Of a stretch of 64,000 nucleotides of DNA, positions 32,200-42,520 are shown piece after piece. The position numbers and the translations under genes were made by a program. Every line of letters begins with the position of its first letter. Within the stretch, counting starts at the first letter, position 1. The notes beneath the pieces were generated by a model. The model was not told the origin of the DNA. It worked only from the letters and a program-made list of their open reading frames with translations, and searched no databases. Origin of the DNA: Dipteronia dyeriana (Eukaryota; Streptophyta; Magnoliopsida; Sapindales; Sapindaceae); the NCBI GenBank assembly GCA_032871835.1, contig CM065297.1:31195598-31259597 (forward strand). The letters are read 5' to 3'.

Positions 32200-34240
32200 T
32201 TTTTGTTTAATAGGTTTGTGGAAAAAATATTGTTTTGAAATTTGACATTGATTTATTTGCTTTTTTTTTCCAAGTAAAGTTCTGAAATCTAAAATGTTCT
32301 TTTTCTTATATATGATGTTTTGTTGGATGTTTGGCGATTGCCAATTGATAATATGTTGGTCATTCCAATTAGTCTCATAGTTTGCTATATATTGTCCCGT
32401 GAAACTACTATCATCGTTAAGCACTATTCTGAATCTAGAATTGCTAGACAGATTAGAAGTAAAATAATCTGAAACTAACTAGGTTTTAACTCCAGTTTAT
32501 CTCTGGGAATTATAGTATGCCTATCGTTCTTCTGGCTTGCACCTATCTTACTCAGTGACTCCTGATTTTTGCACCTATAATAGAAACTAACTATTTCCTT
32601 CTCCAAATAGCTTAATGGCTCGGATACAAAAAACGTAGAACCAACAAATAGAATCGGATGCACAAGATAGTGTATAGAAAATTATAGGACATAGAATGAA
32701 AGTACTTACAAGTAAAATAAAAAGTCTGACAGCAAAGATGTACATGATAAGTAGCAAACTATATTGATGATTCATAAATTTGTTACAGGAAAAGGTTTGA
32801 GTGAAAGAATGATTACAAGAGATGAGAATCTCTGGAAAGAAAAACCAGAAAAACTTAAATATTGTCACCTAATGATCTGTGTATCCCTTGTATAGCATAA
32901 ATAAACCTGAATTAAAGTATCCTTGGTTGATATAACCTTGGTTAACTTTAATAATTACAACTGAATTCTTAACTGCTTTTACTGTTGGGAACAGTAGGTT
33001 GTCTAGTCATGAATAATGATAAGTCCGAAGCCATCCTTGCCTTCATATGCTGACAATATGATAAGAAGATAAGAGTTGAGTAGAGCTGAGTCAATTCTTG
33101 GTGGATGGTGGGCTTTAAGGGACATGTAAGTGAAAATAAGTATAATAATGTTGCTGCTTTAACCTCTGAATTTGGGATAAGTCGTGGTCAAACTAGTTGG
33201 TAGGGTAATCATTGTCGAAATCCTCACTATCTATATCTTCTTAATTTTCTGACACTGGATCATTATGGGACATACTGGTCATGGTTCTTTTCATTTCTTC
33301 AACCATCTTCATAAGCTCCTCTATAGTGCCGGTGGCGGCAATTCTATCCTGATTTTGAGATTTGACCATTAAGAACTGGGACTGCTCAAAAGATTGGCTA
33401 CAAATGGTAGGATTTTCTACAAACCATTTGGCAGCTCTATATCGCCATGTTTTGCAAGATTCATACCACTCCACCATTTGATATTCCCTTATCGTCCAAA
33501 ATATGGGATATTGACATTCCTAATTAATTTGTCTTTGACCATATAGTCGAGCATTAAAATCTAGGTTAGATTAAATCGCTTAAAAAAGAGTAATAAGTCT
33601 GGGATGAAATCCTATTCAAATGGCTTCAAAAGATAGGTCATCAAATAAATGTATCCTTCTTTGACTAGTTGTGGGAGAACATCAATAGTAGGACCATATT
33701 TGTCCCATCATTCCAGGAACCAAAACAGAATCTGGAGTGGAAACTTTTGTCAAACTAGATGAACCATGACAAGGAATTGCTTGAGTTCTAGCCATACAAA
33801 ATATTTGTCCATGCATCAATATAATCCCAATAGGAGTAATCAGAGGCATGGAACAACCTGGAAAACTTACTTTTTCAATTAAGGTTACCATCCCATTGAT
33901 CTAAGGTTATTATTTTGTAAAGTTTGATTTTTCTGAAAATCAATTTTCTTTTTCGATTTTGTCAAAAACATATGAAATGTAGACAGATCTGTGTCTCCTA
34001 AAATGAATTCATAGAATATATGTTGTTTTGATAAGTCTTCGGGGATCCTGCAAAATAAGGGATCAATGATTGCATCCGCAAGTTTTTTAGGTTCCTTGAA
34101 TTAATGGTCAAGCAATAGTGGAGTTTCCACCGAGAAATATCTATCAAAATAGGTTTTAGTCAAGTATGGGTAATTTTGGTAATTGACTTTGAGGAAAGTA
34201 GGTGAGACTACTTAGGATTGTTTTCCTTTGGCTATTTTGT
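32200..34240 (-). pseudogene. Degenerate polyprotein remnant, possibly endogenous pararetrovirus
   Basis: Several minus-strand frames read as protein but need frame changes and stops to follow. From right to left: a segment with NYPYLTKTYFDRYF and AIIDPLFCRIPEDLSKQ (34190-33990), then YWDYIDAWTNI (about 33830-33800), a Trp-rich WWSGMN region (about 33480), a charged tail (EELMKMVEEMKRTM, about 33300), and SEPLSYLEKEIVSFYYRCKN (about 32640-32580). The style resembles polyprotein pieces of endogenous caulimovirids (petuvirus-like) in plant genomes, but that is from memory and unverified. No RT is present. It sits between T copy D and an unrelated LTR-like stretch. It is plainly defective. Confidence 0.33.
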
Positions 34241-34540
34241 ATTGTTTGTCCGAATGAGGGCTAATATGAGATGAGGCGATGGTTTTAAAGAATGAGGATT
34301 TCTTCCTTTAGTGGGGAGAAGCTATATGTTTCTTTTACTTTATGTGTACATGGTGTTCTCTTTGTATATTTTTTTTACTTCTATTTGAATATAAATTAAT
34401 TTGTTTCAACATGATCTTTGAATGAAATAACCTTTGCGTCTGAACAATTTCTTATAATAACATGAATTTTTTATATATATTTTTAAAAAGTTTAATGAAT
34501 AATTACAATGTAAAATAATATAATTTTGTTGAAGTTGATC
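34241..34540. other. No gene seen; AT-rich spacer
   Basis: AT-rich sequence with poly-T stretches. Nothing recognisable on either strand. Confidence 0.5.
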
Positions 34541-35400
34541 TGATCTACAATTGATATGTATCGTCGAGGTGGGCACTAACAACCTGCGAAATAGAAAGGA
34601 AAAATGAGCAGTGTTCGAGCCACAGAGTGGGATGATCCCTTTGGGGGATTCTCTGATGCTCAAGTCAATATTTAATTCGATAAATGAATGTAAAAAGATG
34701 GTAAACCATGTTGATCGACCTATCAAGTCGAGCTATTGGCTGATCAGATTTGATGGATTAGGGGAGTTGATTGCGGTGGATCATAGCGGGTCGTGCAAAG
34801 TCAATCGACTTTGGATTCCGACTAACTCGATCGACCAACCCCTGGGATGATTTTATAGCACGACCTGGGACAACCGATGGATGGTTGGATCCTTGTTGGA
34901 TGGGTTATTTGGTCGATAGAGTTTCGAGCTATAGATCTGTAATTAATGTGGAGACGATTGGAGAAATTAATGTTTAGAGATAAGGTGAGAGAAAAGAGCT
35001 TTTGCGTGAGTGTTTGAGTAAAAATTAGGACCTCTTTCATTGAGAAAAAGACTCGTATATATAGTGAAGGCCAGAAGTCTCTCAACGTCCAATCCCATTA
35101 ACTCGTAGTGTGAATCAAGGAGTCTTAATTGTCCGTTTTGATTCGTTTAAATCTGACAATTTATGTTATTAGGATTTGCGAAACGTGGAATCATGAATGA
35201 CAGATTTATGACATGATTTGACCACGTGATTCAACTCTTGATGACCGATTGACTTTCTTTTGGGTTTTATGACGACCTTTATTTACTTGTTAATGGGTTT
35301 GTATGATTACCGATGGCCCATTTTTAGCCATTATATTTTGTCCCCCACTCTACAAGCTGAAAATCTTCGAGTTGTAGAGTCTATTATACATTAAGGCGAT
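34540..35400 (-). mobile_element. Candidate solo or partial LTR of another gypsy element
   Basis: On the minus strand: gtagagtgggggacaaaata near the right end (a form often seen in gypsy U3), then a TATA box cactatatatacgag (about 35053-35067), then a pyrimidine-rich leader-like stretch, ending near cgcaggttgttagtgcccac (about 34570-34590). No duplication or internal region was identified, so the boundaries are approximate. Confidence 0.35.
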
Positions 35401-35672
35401 AGTTTGTGTCAAGCTAAGTCAAAGTACCTTATTTGTCCAATGTCGAACACGATAAAGTTCGAACAAAAGGTTGTGTGCTTAATGAGCTCGACAGTTTTAT
35501 CAAATATACCTTGATAGGCACAGGAGATCATTTTGTGTTTTGCTCAATGATGTGCATCAAGCAATGCGTTGCAATTATGGTTGAGTTTTCCCTTAGTGCA
35601 GGGGCTCGATTCCCTAAGTCTATGAAACACTTATAGGGCTTACTGTGGTGGGATTTCTAAATGGGCACGTTT
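35401..35672. other. No gene seen; target sequence of a copia LTR
   Basis: Nothing recognisable. It is cut by a copia LTR at 35673; the 5 bp before are cgttt. Confidence 0.5.
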
Positions 35673-36275
35673 TGTTGGGATTATGCTCGATAGCAAGAGT
35701 ATAATAATGTATTTGATAATCTTTTCATATTAATAAAATGATTTCTACTTTAACAAATCTTATAGCGTTTATAGTTTAATTATTGTAATTGTCAAAATTA
35801 AGTAATCTTAATGTCAAAAGACTATGAGAAAAGAAGAATTGTTCGTACATTTGGATATGTATGAGGTAGACACAATTCTTTAGTTAGTCTTGAATAATAT
35901 TCACAACTTAATATAAAGGTAGGGCGTCTTTATCTTGTTAAAGTTGTAGATTCTTTTTGCTAGCATTTGAGTGGAATCAAATGTGTTATAATGAGTCTAA
36001 AATCGTCAAAGTGTGGTGTCTTTGGGCAAAAGAATCTAGTGCACTGGGTGCATTGAATAAGATCACAGTAAAATACTTTATCCAAAACCGTCAATGGATA
36101 AAAGTTTTCATTCAAAGACAATCAGAGAGTCTATCTCAATCCTGAGATAAATGATGGACTTATGGTTGCAAGTGTTATAATTTGAGCTGTCAATGAGTAC
36201 GATTATATAGCATAGTCTATCCTCAATAGTTTGGTTGTATTCATTTGTTAATCAATAGAGGACTTCATTTATAGA
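35673..36275 (+). mobile_element. Copia C-family LTR stub (first about 600 bp)
   Basis: It begins tgttgggattatgctcg and follows the other C LTRs until cttcatttataga, where the others continue with tatggacatc. From 36276 it is T copy F pol. The right three-quarters of the LTR and the 5' half of copy F are both missing. Confidence 0.92.
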
Positions 36276-36905
36276 CTACCATAAAAGCTCAAGCACTAGC
36301 AGACTTCGTGCCCAAGTTCTCAACCCTTCCTACTTCTAGTACCACTCCAAACCTGGTTCCGGGCTCCAAAAAAGATCAAGAACCGGTAGATTTTAAAATT
36401 GATAAAGACGTTTAAGTCCTCTATACAGATGGGGCATCTAGCCAAGCAGGTAGCATAGCTAGAATCATTTTAACCGATCCTGAAAAGATCAAACTCTACA
36501 ATTGTTTCCGTTTCGAGTTCAGCACCGCCAAAAATGAGGCCAAGTTCAAAGCTCTGCAGGTAGGAATGAGAGTAACAGCCGAGCTCAAGGAAAACGACAT
36601 TCATGTCAGAAGTGATTCGTAACTGGTTGTCAGCCAATCCACCGGGCTCTATCAAGCCAAAGGAGTCAACATGGCAGCCTACTTGCAAATGGTCCAATAA
36701 CTCAAAGCTTGATTCATGAGGTTCAAGATCGAGCACATACCTCACCAACAGAACCATCGAGCAGACATCCTGACCAAGATAGCAGTTATTGGAGGCCAAG
36801 CTCTGCCTAAGGGGGTACCTTTCCAAGTCATCTCCATCATGGATGTCAACCCAGTTGACCGACTCCCGTGTTGGATGGATCCCATCATGGATTACCTCCA
36901 TGAAT
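36276..36905 (+). pseudogene. RNase H region (second RNase H), T copy F
   Basis: It starts in the connection (IKAQALADFVPKFS), typical of the region after Ty3 RNase H in Tat elements. The extra RNase H follows: VLYTDGASSQAGSIARIILT (Asp), FEFSTAKNEAKFKALQVGMR (Glu), IHVRSDS then a stop, and IEHIPHQQNHRADILTKIAV (Asp). Stops lie at about 36412, 36619, 36700 and 36712. Compare copy D at 26401-26850. RT and gag of this copy are lost to the left. Confidence 0.85.
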
Positions 36906-38100
36906 AAAAGCTCCCAGGAGACCCTAATCAAGCTCGTAAGATCATGAGGATCTCAGTTCAATTATGTTTTATTAACGGGTACCTATACCGTAAAGACAGG
37001 TCTTTACCCTTGCTTCGATGCCTCCACCCAGACAACGCTGCTTGGGCACTCAGAGAGGTTCACTTAGGGGACTGTAGGAACTATGTTGGGGGAGAAACAC
37101 AGGCTTACCAGGTGCTCCGTATGGGATATTACTGGCAAACCTTGCACCATGACACGAGGATGTTCGTGCAGTCATGTGAACCATGTCAAAAGACAGCTAA
37201 CTTGAACCATCTACCATCGAAATGGCTCTTCTCTATCAGTTCTTTATGCCATTTTGCTATTTGGGGAGTCGATTTGATTGAACCTCTCTCTACAACTCTT
37301 GGTCAAGCCAAGCACGCCATAGTCGCATTCGACTACTTAACTTAGTAAGTGGAAGCCGAACCCTTCCCCAAGATAACAGAAGAGAACAACACTAAATTCA
37401 TAAAGAAGAATGTGGTTTGCAGATTATATACCCCGATGATCATTTTCACTGACCTTGGCAAGCAATTCGACAATGCGAGGTTCATGAGTTTTGTGACGGT
37501 TTAGGTATTGATCCCCGTTTTTCCTCCGTAGCTCACCCACAAACTAATGGCCTGGTAGAAGTTACGAATAAAACCATCAAGAAACTCTTGAAGAAGAAGT
37601 TGCAACATAAAAAGGGAAAATGGGCAGTGGATCTTTCCAATGTACTATGGCCATACTGCACCACCAAAAGAATCGTGACCAGAGAAACCCCTTACTTCTT
37701 AGCTTTCGAGGTAGAAGCGGTCCTACCCTTAGAGCACAAGCTCACCTCGTTCAGGGTCCAACATTTCGAACCAAAAAGCAACAAGGTCAAACTGAGGCCC
37801 AAGCTGGACCTCTTAAAAGAAAAACAAGATAGGGTGGTAGAAAGAGTTACGGTCTAACAGTACCGAATTGTGAGATACTTCAACAGAAAGGTAAAAGCCC
37901 ATAACTTCAAAGAGGGAGACCTGGTGATCTGGAAGGTGACCCAGAACACCAGGAACCGGTAGGACAGGGTACTAGCCTCGAACTAGGAATTCCCCTACCT
38001 AGTAAAGGTATTGGTCCGGAGTGGAGCTCACAAGCTGGAAGACATGGATGGATGACCCGTTAACCACACTTGGAATGTTGATCACCTAAAGAGATTCTAA
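36906..38100 (+). pseudogene. Integrase, T copy F
   Basis: Order: RMGYYWQTLHHDTRMFVQSC and CEPCQKTANLNH (zinc region), FAIWGVDLIEPLSTTLGQA (first Asp), YTPMIIFTDLGKQFD (second Asp), HPQTNGLVEVTNKTIKKLLK (Glu), WPYCTTKRIVTRETPYFLAF, then the C-terminal VQHFEPKSN, IVRYFNRKVKAHNF and the ending WNVDHLKRF at about 38095. The catalytic triad is present. Stops at about 37343, 37856 and 37962 and one frameshift near 37500 break it. It is the most complete T-family integrase in the window. Confidence 0.88.
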
Positions 38101-38306
38101 TTGTGGGAGGCTGGAACCACTATACCACACCAGAAGCATCCGGATAGGTACCGGTATTTCTACACCGAAAACATTTTGTAACCCCAGTTTGTTATCAATA
38201 AAGTCTCCATTCCTCTCCATCTACATTTTTCTCTTTTATTCACTATGTGTTCGCCATGAATGTTAGCCATGATCACCATGAATCGGGAAAAGCAACATGC
38301 TACCCC
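38101..38306 (+). mobile_element. Post-integrase noncoding segment, T copy F
   Basis: No open frame. It contains tcaataaagtct, and further on gccatgatcaccatgaatcgggaa, both with counterparts in copy D (8420-8520, minus). Confidence 0.6.
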
Positions 38307-38690
38307 GATGCCTTGGCAGGGCACCACCCCCCGCCAAGAAAGGTCTTATTGTAAGAGCATAGTTGCCTACTAGATCTCGAGATAAGGATGAAGATCTTGA
38401 TGCCATTAGTCAGGCGACACCCCCCCCCCCCAGGAAGGGTCTGAGCGTAAGGGCATAATTGTCATCCAGATCACAGACTAGGATAGCCAAATGGCCTTCC
38501 TGATGCCTTGGTCGGGCTACCTCCATCAAGAAAGGTCTGAGCAAAAGTACTTAGTTACCATCTAGATCACGAGACTAGGATAGCCAAGAGGCCCTCATGA
38601 TGCCTTGGTCAGCAAATCACCCCAAAAAGGATCAGTAACGTAGATGCATAGTTGCCTGTCCCTGATCACGAGTGCCCTGATACTAGGTAT
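38307..38690 (+). repeat. 3'-UTR tandem repeat array, T copy F
   Basis: Four diverged units starting with gatgccttgg (or gatgccatta) at 38307, 38399, 38502 and 38599, lengths 92, 103 and 97 bp and a partial last unit. Each carries a version of aagaaaggtctgagc, gcatagttgcc and gatcacgagactagga. Copy D has the same array. A run of C (about 38418-38431) in unit 2 is local expansion. Confidence 0.82.
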
Positions 38691-39510
38691 TCCTTTGAGC
38701 TGGGATGATAGGTACCTCGATTGTCCTAGAAATGATAGTAAGCTTTGACAAAGTCCCACGGGGATCATTTTGTTAAGAATCTCGAATACCTGGTATTGAT
38801 CACTTATCACATGATTTTTCTCCTTATCAATTTGTTATTTTTCTTGTGTAGACAGGAATACACAAGAGATTAGACACAAAAATGGTAGATACCTTACTCA
38901 CGGTACCATCTAGATATCAGGATACCACGCATGTAAGGATCCTTGATACCTAGGTGAGTGCAGCTGGTAATTTCGCCAAAGTCAGAAGATTCTTAATACA
39001 GGATCAGATCACGATATGACTGTGACGCCATCTAGATACCAGGGAACCACGTACAGGGGAGTCCCAAGTACCAAGATTTGATGAAATTATGTTGTCGCTT
39101 AAGTATCAGAGCTTTCCAGACTTGGATGCTTGGTATCATGATTATTTAATAAAGGTAAATAGTGTTAATAAGGTTCCATAAAGATCAATTTGATAAAGTA
39201 CTTGGAATTCTACCAGTCACCTGGCTTGATCGATTGCTTTTACTTGATAAATTTTAATACTATTAGTATTACCAGATATTTGTTAAAGTCATGTATATGC
39301 AGCGGACTGCTTCCCAAACTAAGCTTTAGTCAGATTTAGAGTAAAGCAAGCTCGACAAGAATGGAAAACAATCAGAAAAAAAGAGGAATTCTTACTCATC
39401 AAACCAATGGAGCATATCCCCTTATATCAGGCTACATACTTGTAAAAAAATAGATACTTGAAATGACTTGATAGATTCTTTATCCTCCTTCTCTGAGCAA
39501 CATACAAAGC
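38691..39510 (+). mobile_element. Noncoding stretch between repeats and antisense ORF, T copy F
   Basis: No convincing ORF on either strand. It contains repeated short motifs such as ggtacc, catctagatacca and tatcaggatacca, reminiscent of the LTR of this family. Confidence 0.55.
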
Positions 39511-42123
39511 TTACAGCACTGGATCATGGTGAATCTCCTCTTGGTTTTCCTCTCTTCCTGCTCCCTCTCCGGCTACCTACCCTTCTACTCCATCCGGAAC
39601 CTCAACACCAACACCTAACAAAATAGGGGGCTCACTAGCTGCTTGTTCAATCACTTCCTTGACAGTTGCCTGCTCCACCACCTCTTCAATGGTAGCCTAT
39701 TCTTCCACCACCCCCTTAGAAGCTGGGTGATCCTCTGTTATTTCAGCAGTTCTGGTTAGAGTAATAGGCAAGATCAAGACTCTTTCCTCAACCTGGGATG
39801 CAGTTTGAGCTGGGAACGTTAAGGAAATATCTACACTGGTAGCTCTCATTCCTGGTAGAAGAGACAAGATAGGTTGTTGATCTTTATCATCGTCTGCACC
39901 TTCATTAACCCTAGCATCTCAGAAGGTACTAGCCTCATCAGTGGTGGAGCTGATATCTTTCTGGCCCTCTCTATTATCCCCTACCTGTCGCGGTTCTTAA
40001 TGATGTATAGGTCAAATGGAGGGGGTAACCCTGAGCTACCTAGAAGGTAACATATAAGTAACTGCAATCGAAAAAGGTGTCTACCTTAGACTTGAAACCT
40101 GCCACCTAGAACCATAGAGCTTGGTTCTTTTCTTCCAATTCTCAGACCTTCTTCCTTGCATAGTCTCTCTCAAAAGTCCGGTGTTTTGACTTGAGAGTCT
40201 CCATATCATATAAACGCTTGTATTACTTCGAGCTGTATTGGGCTTCTTCAAAATACCTCTCAGCTTTGTCCAGAGACTGGCTCAGTTGTTTGTTAACAAC
40301 CCACAATTGGGCGAGCTCCTTCCAGACTCTTTCAAGTCCTACCTCCGTAGCTTCAGTACGCCGCCTGAGAGAGGTAACTTGATGGCTCATGGCAACATTA
40401 TACTTGAAGGCCTGCAAGTTACAACAGATATGTTAACTACCACCTAGGTACCAATCTTACACATACAAGACAAAAAGGAGCATAATACTTTACCTCGGCT
40501 AGGAGGGTTGAACCCCTAGTCATCAACACATCCACTGGCACGGAAGTCATCGCCCCTAGTCCCCCACAAGGGCAGAAGACTCTCAAGTATTAACACTGAT
40601 CGCCAGTAATCCTCAATTTGGATCGAGATTGATCACGATGAGCCACAGCAGCAGTGGTCGCAGCTAGATCTCCTCTTACCATAGTAGGAGTAGTAGTGTA
40701 CGCGGGAGGGGGACAATAGCAGTAGTAGCAGCATCAAAGGTAGAAGTAGTAAGGGTAGAGGTAGAGGTAGTGGCAACAGCAGTATAGATAATGGCAGCAG
40801 CAGAAGCAGCAGTAGGGGTGGTGAAATCTTGACCTATCACCCTCATCAACCTGGATGCAAATAGATCTATCCGGGATCTGGGTCTAGGAGGGGAAAAGAG
40901 AGGTGCCCTTGATACCCCGATCGAGACAGTTTTACGCTCACCCTGTTCAATTACGGTAGAAGGGGAAGGGGTTCTAGCCATTTGAGCAATAGGGGAACCC
41001 AGAAGAGTAGGATGAAGAGAGAAGGAAAAATCATCCGAAGGTACAAGCTCATGCTAGACCAGTAGAGGGATCATGGAAACTACAAGAGACAAGAAAAAGT
41101 TTAGAATCAACAAAGATCAACTAGAAAGCACAATGAAGAAGAAACAGACGATTTTATCTACCTTGAGAAGCAATGGAAATATGCAAGTAGCAGTCTACCA
41201 TGCCAGCATCAAAAGGGTCTGAGGTTAGGTACTAAAAATTGACAATAACTAGTTGACGATGGCCTTCAGGATCGACCTCGACTCTGCGGAAAGGGTGGCC
41301 TTTTCCCATACTGGCTTACCAATAAACTAGGTAGGGACATTATATTCAGCACCTCTGATATAAACTAAAATCCCATAATCATCACCTACCATGACCCATT
41401 CTTCCTTCAAAGGGGCATTTTTCTTAGTGGCACCAAGGACAATGAAGTTCAAGCTATTCTTAGCCATGGCGTAGAATTGTCCCTTTGGACCAGGAGAGTT
41501 AGCGGCAAACTAGAAGATGTACTTCAATTCATCTGGTCTCGATTCACTATTGATATCATCCTTCTTGTATTGACCCTTCCATAACATGACAAACCCTACT
41601 AGATGCCTCCAGAATCCCGTGGTCAGTTGGGGAGGAGCAAGTTGTAAGGCGTGAAATGCCCTACGAAGAGTAGAATGGAGAGGTAGCCAGACACCACTTT
41701 CAAAAAAAGCAGCATGAATAGGGAGCATGCCTGAGGAAGGAGTGTGTACGTCATACCCCATATGTGAGATAGTAATCATAATGCTATCAGGAATGATGAA
41801 TTTTGTCCTCAGATGACTGATTGACTTGATTGTAGCAGTAAAGTCAGGGAAAATATGAAAATCATAGGGAAGTGTGAACGTCCCCCATGGTAAGCTTAAA
41901 TAGACCCCGGTAAGGACTCCACCAGCCCCGACATCATCAATGGGGTGTCAGAATTGTTTGAAAAACCAGTCCCAATAACAGTCTTCCAGCTTGAGCAGCG
42001 GTGCAATAGTTAAGGGGTGTCGCTTTCACCACTCTCCACTTCCCAAACCCTTTTTCCACGAGTGAGGTTCGAGAAGTCACCCTCCACGAGACGATCTATA
42101 TTATCATGATCAGAGGGAGACAT
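39511..42123 (-). pseudogene. Antisense extra ORF (aORF) of T copy F, transposase_28/gypsy-type-like
   Basis: It is encoded opposite to pol, between integrase and 3' LTR. The start at 42123 (MSPSDHDNIDRLVEGDFSNL) is followed by a stop and frame change. A conserved block at 41779-41480 reads AAFFESGVWLPLHSTLRRAF then APPQLTTGFWRHLVGFVMLW, closely like the plant domain called putative gypsy-type transposon (PF04195, from memory). KNSLNFIVLGATKKNAPLKE and GDDYGILVYIRGAEYNVP follow. A Pro/Ala/Thr-rich linker (40981-40676) precedes a coiled coil (LRRRTEATEVGLERVWKELA, 40417-40223) and an acidic tail ending at 39511. Antisense ORFs at this place are known in Tat-lineage elements; their role is unknown. 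Confidence 0.7.
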
Positions 42124-42519
42124 GGTAACAGTACAATATTTGTTGGAAAAAGATGAAGAAGACAAAGAAAACATAAGCGAGCAAGTAGTGTTTTTTGAAT
42201 TTTGAAAGAATAAGTGGTTTTGAATGCATGGGGAGTTAGGAGGAAGTCATTGTGATTAATTAGGGAATGGAACAGTAACCAATGATGGAAGCGTCATCTT
42301 AGAGATAAGATTTTGAGCCAAAACTCTTGAAAAATGAGCAAACCGTTTTGGTTTATCAAATGGGTGTGTTCCACTAGCTCGACATATGAACCGAAGCATT
42401 TAATTTGAAGATTTCCTCACAGATCTTGGTAACTGGTTATGGAGGAAATTTTCCAAAATGATTTTGGAAATCTTACTCCAACCCCAACTAGTCACTGATG
42501 TTAAAGTTAAAGGGGACTT
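42124..42519 (+). mobile_element. Spacer between antisense ORF start and 3' LTR, T copy F
   Basis: It would hold the promoter of the antisense ORF. No ORF is seen. It ends in a purine-rich tract (gttaaaggggact, about 42505-42518) that fits a polypurine tract. Confidence 0.5.
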
Positions 42520-42520
42520 C

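Noticed and set aside
34611..34977. Overlapping plus-strand ORFs as a host gene
   Set aside because: They lie inside the LTR-like stretch and show no domain or codon pattern.
38400..38440. C-run as a G-quadruplex or regulatory site
   Set aside because: It is a single homopolymer expansion in one unit of the tandem repeat; copy D lacks it.
38307..38690. Repeat array as CRISPR-like
   Set aside because: Units are adjacent, long and diverged with no spacers, in a plant retrotransposon.
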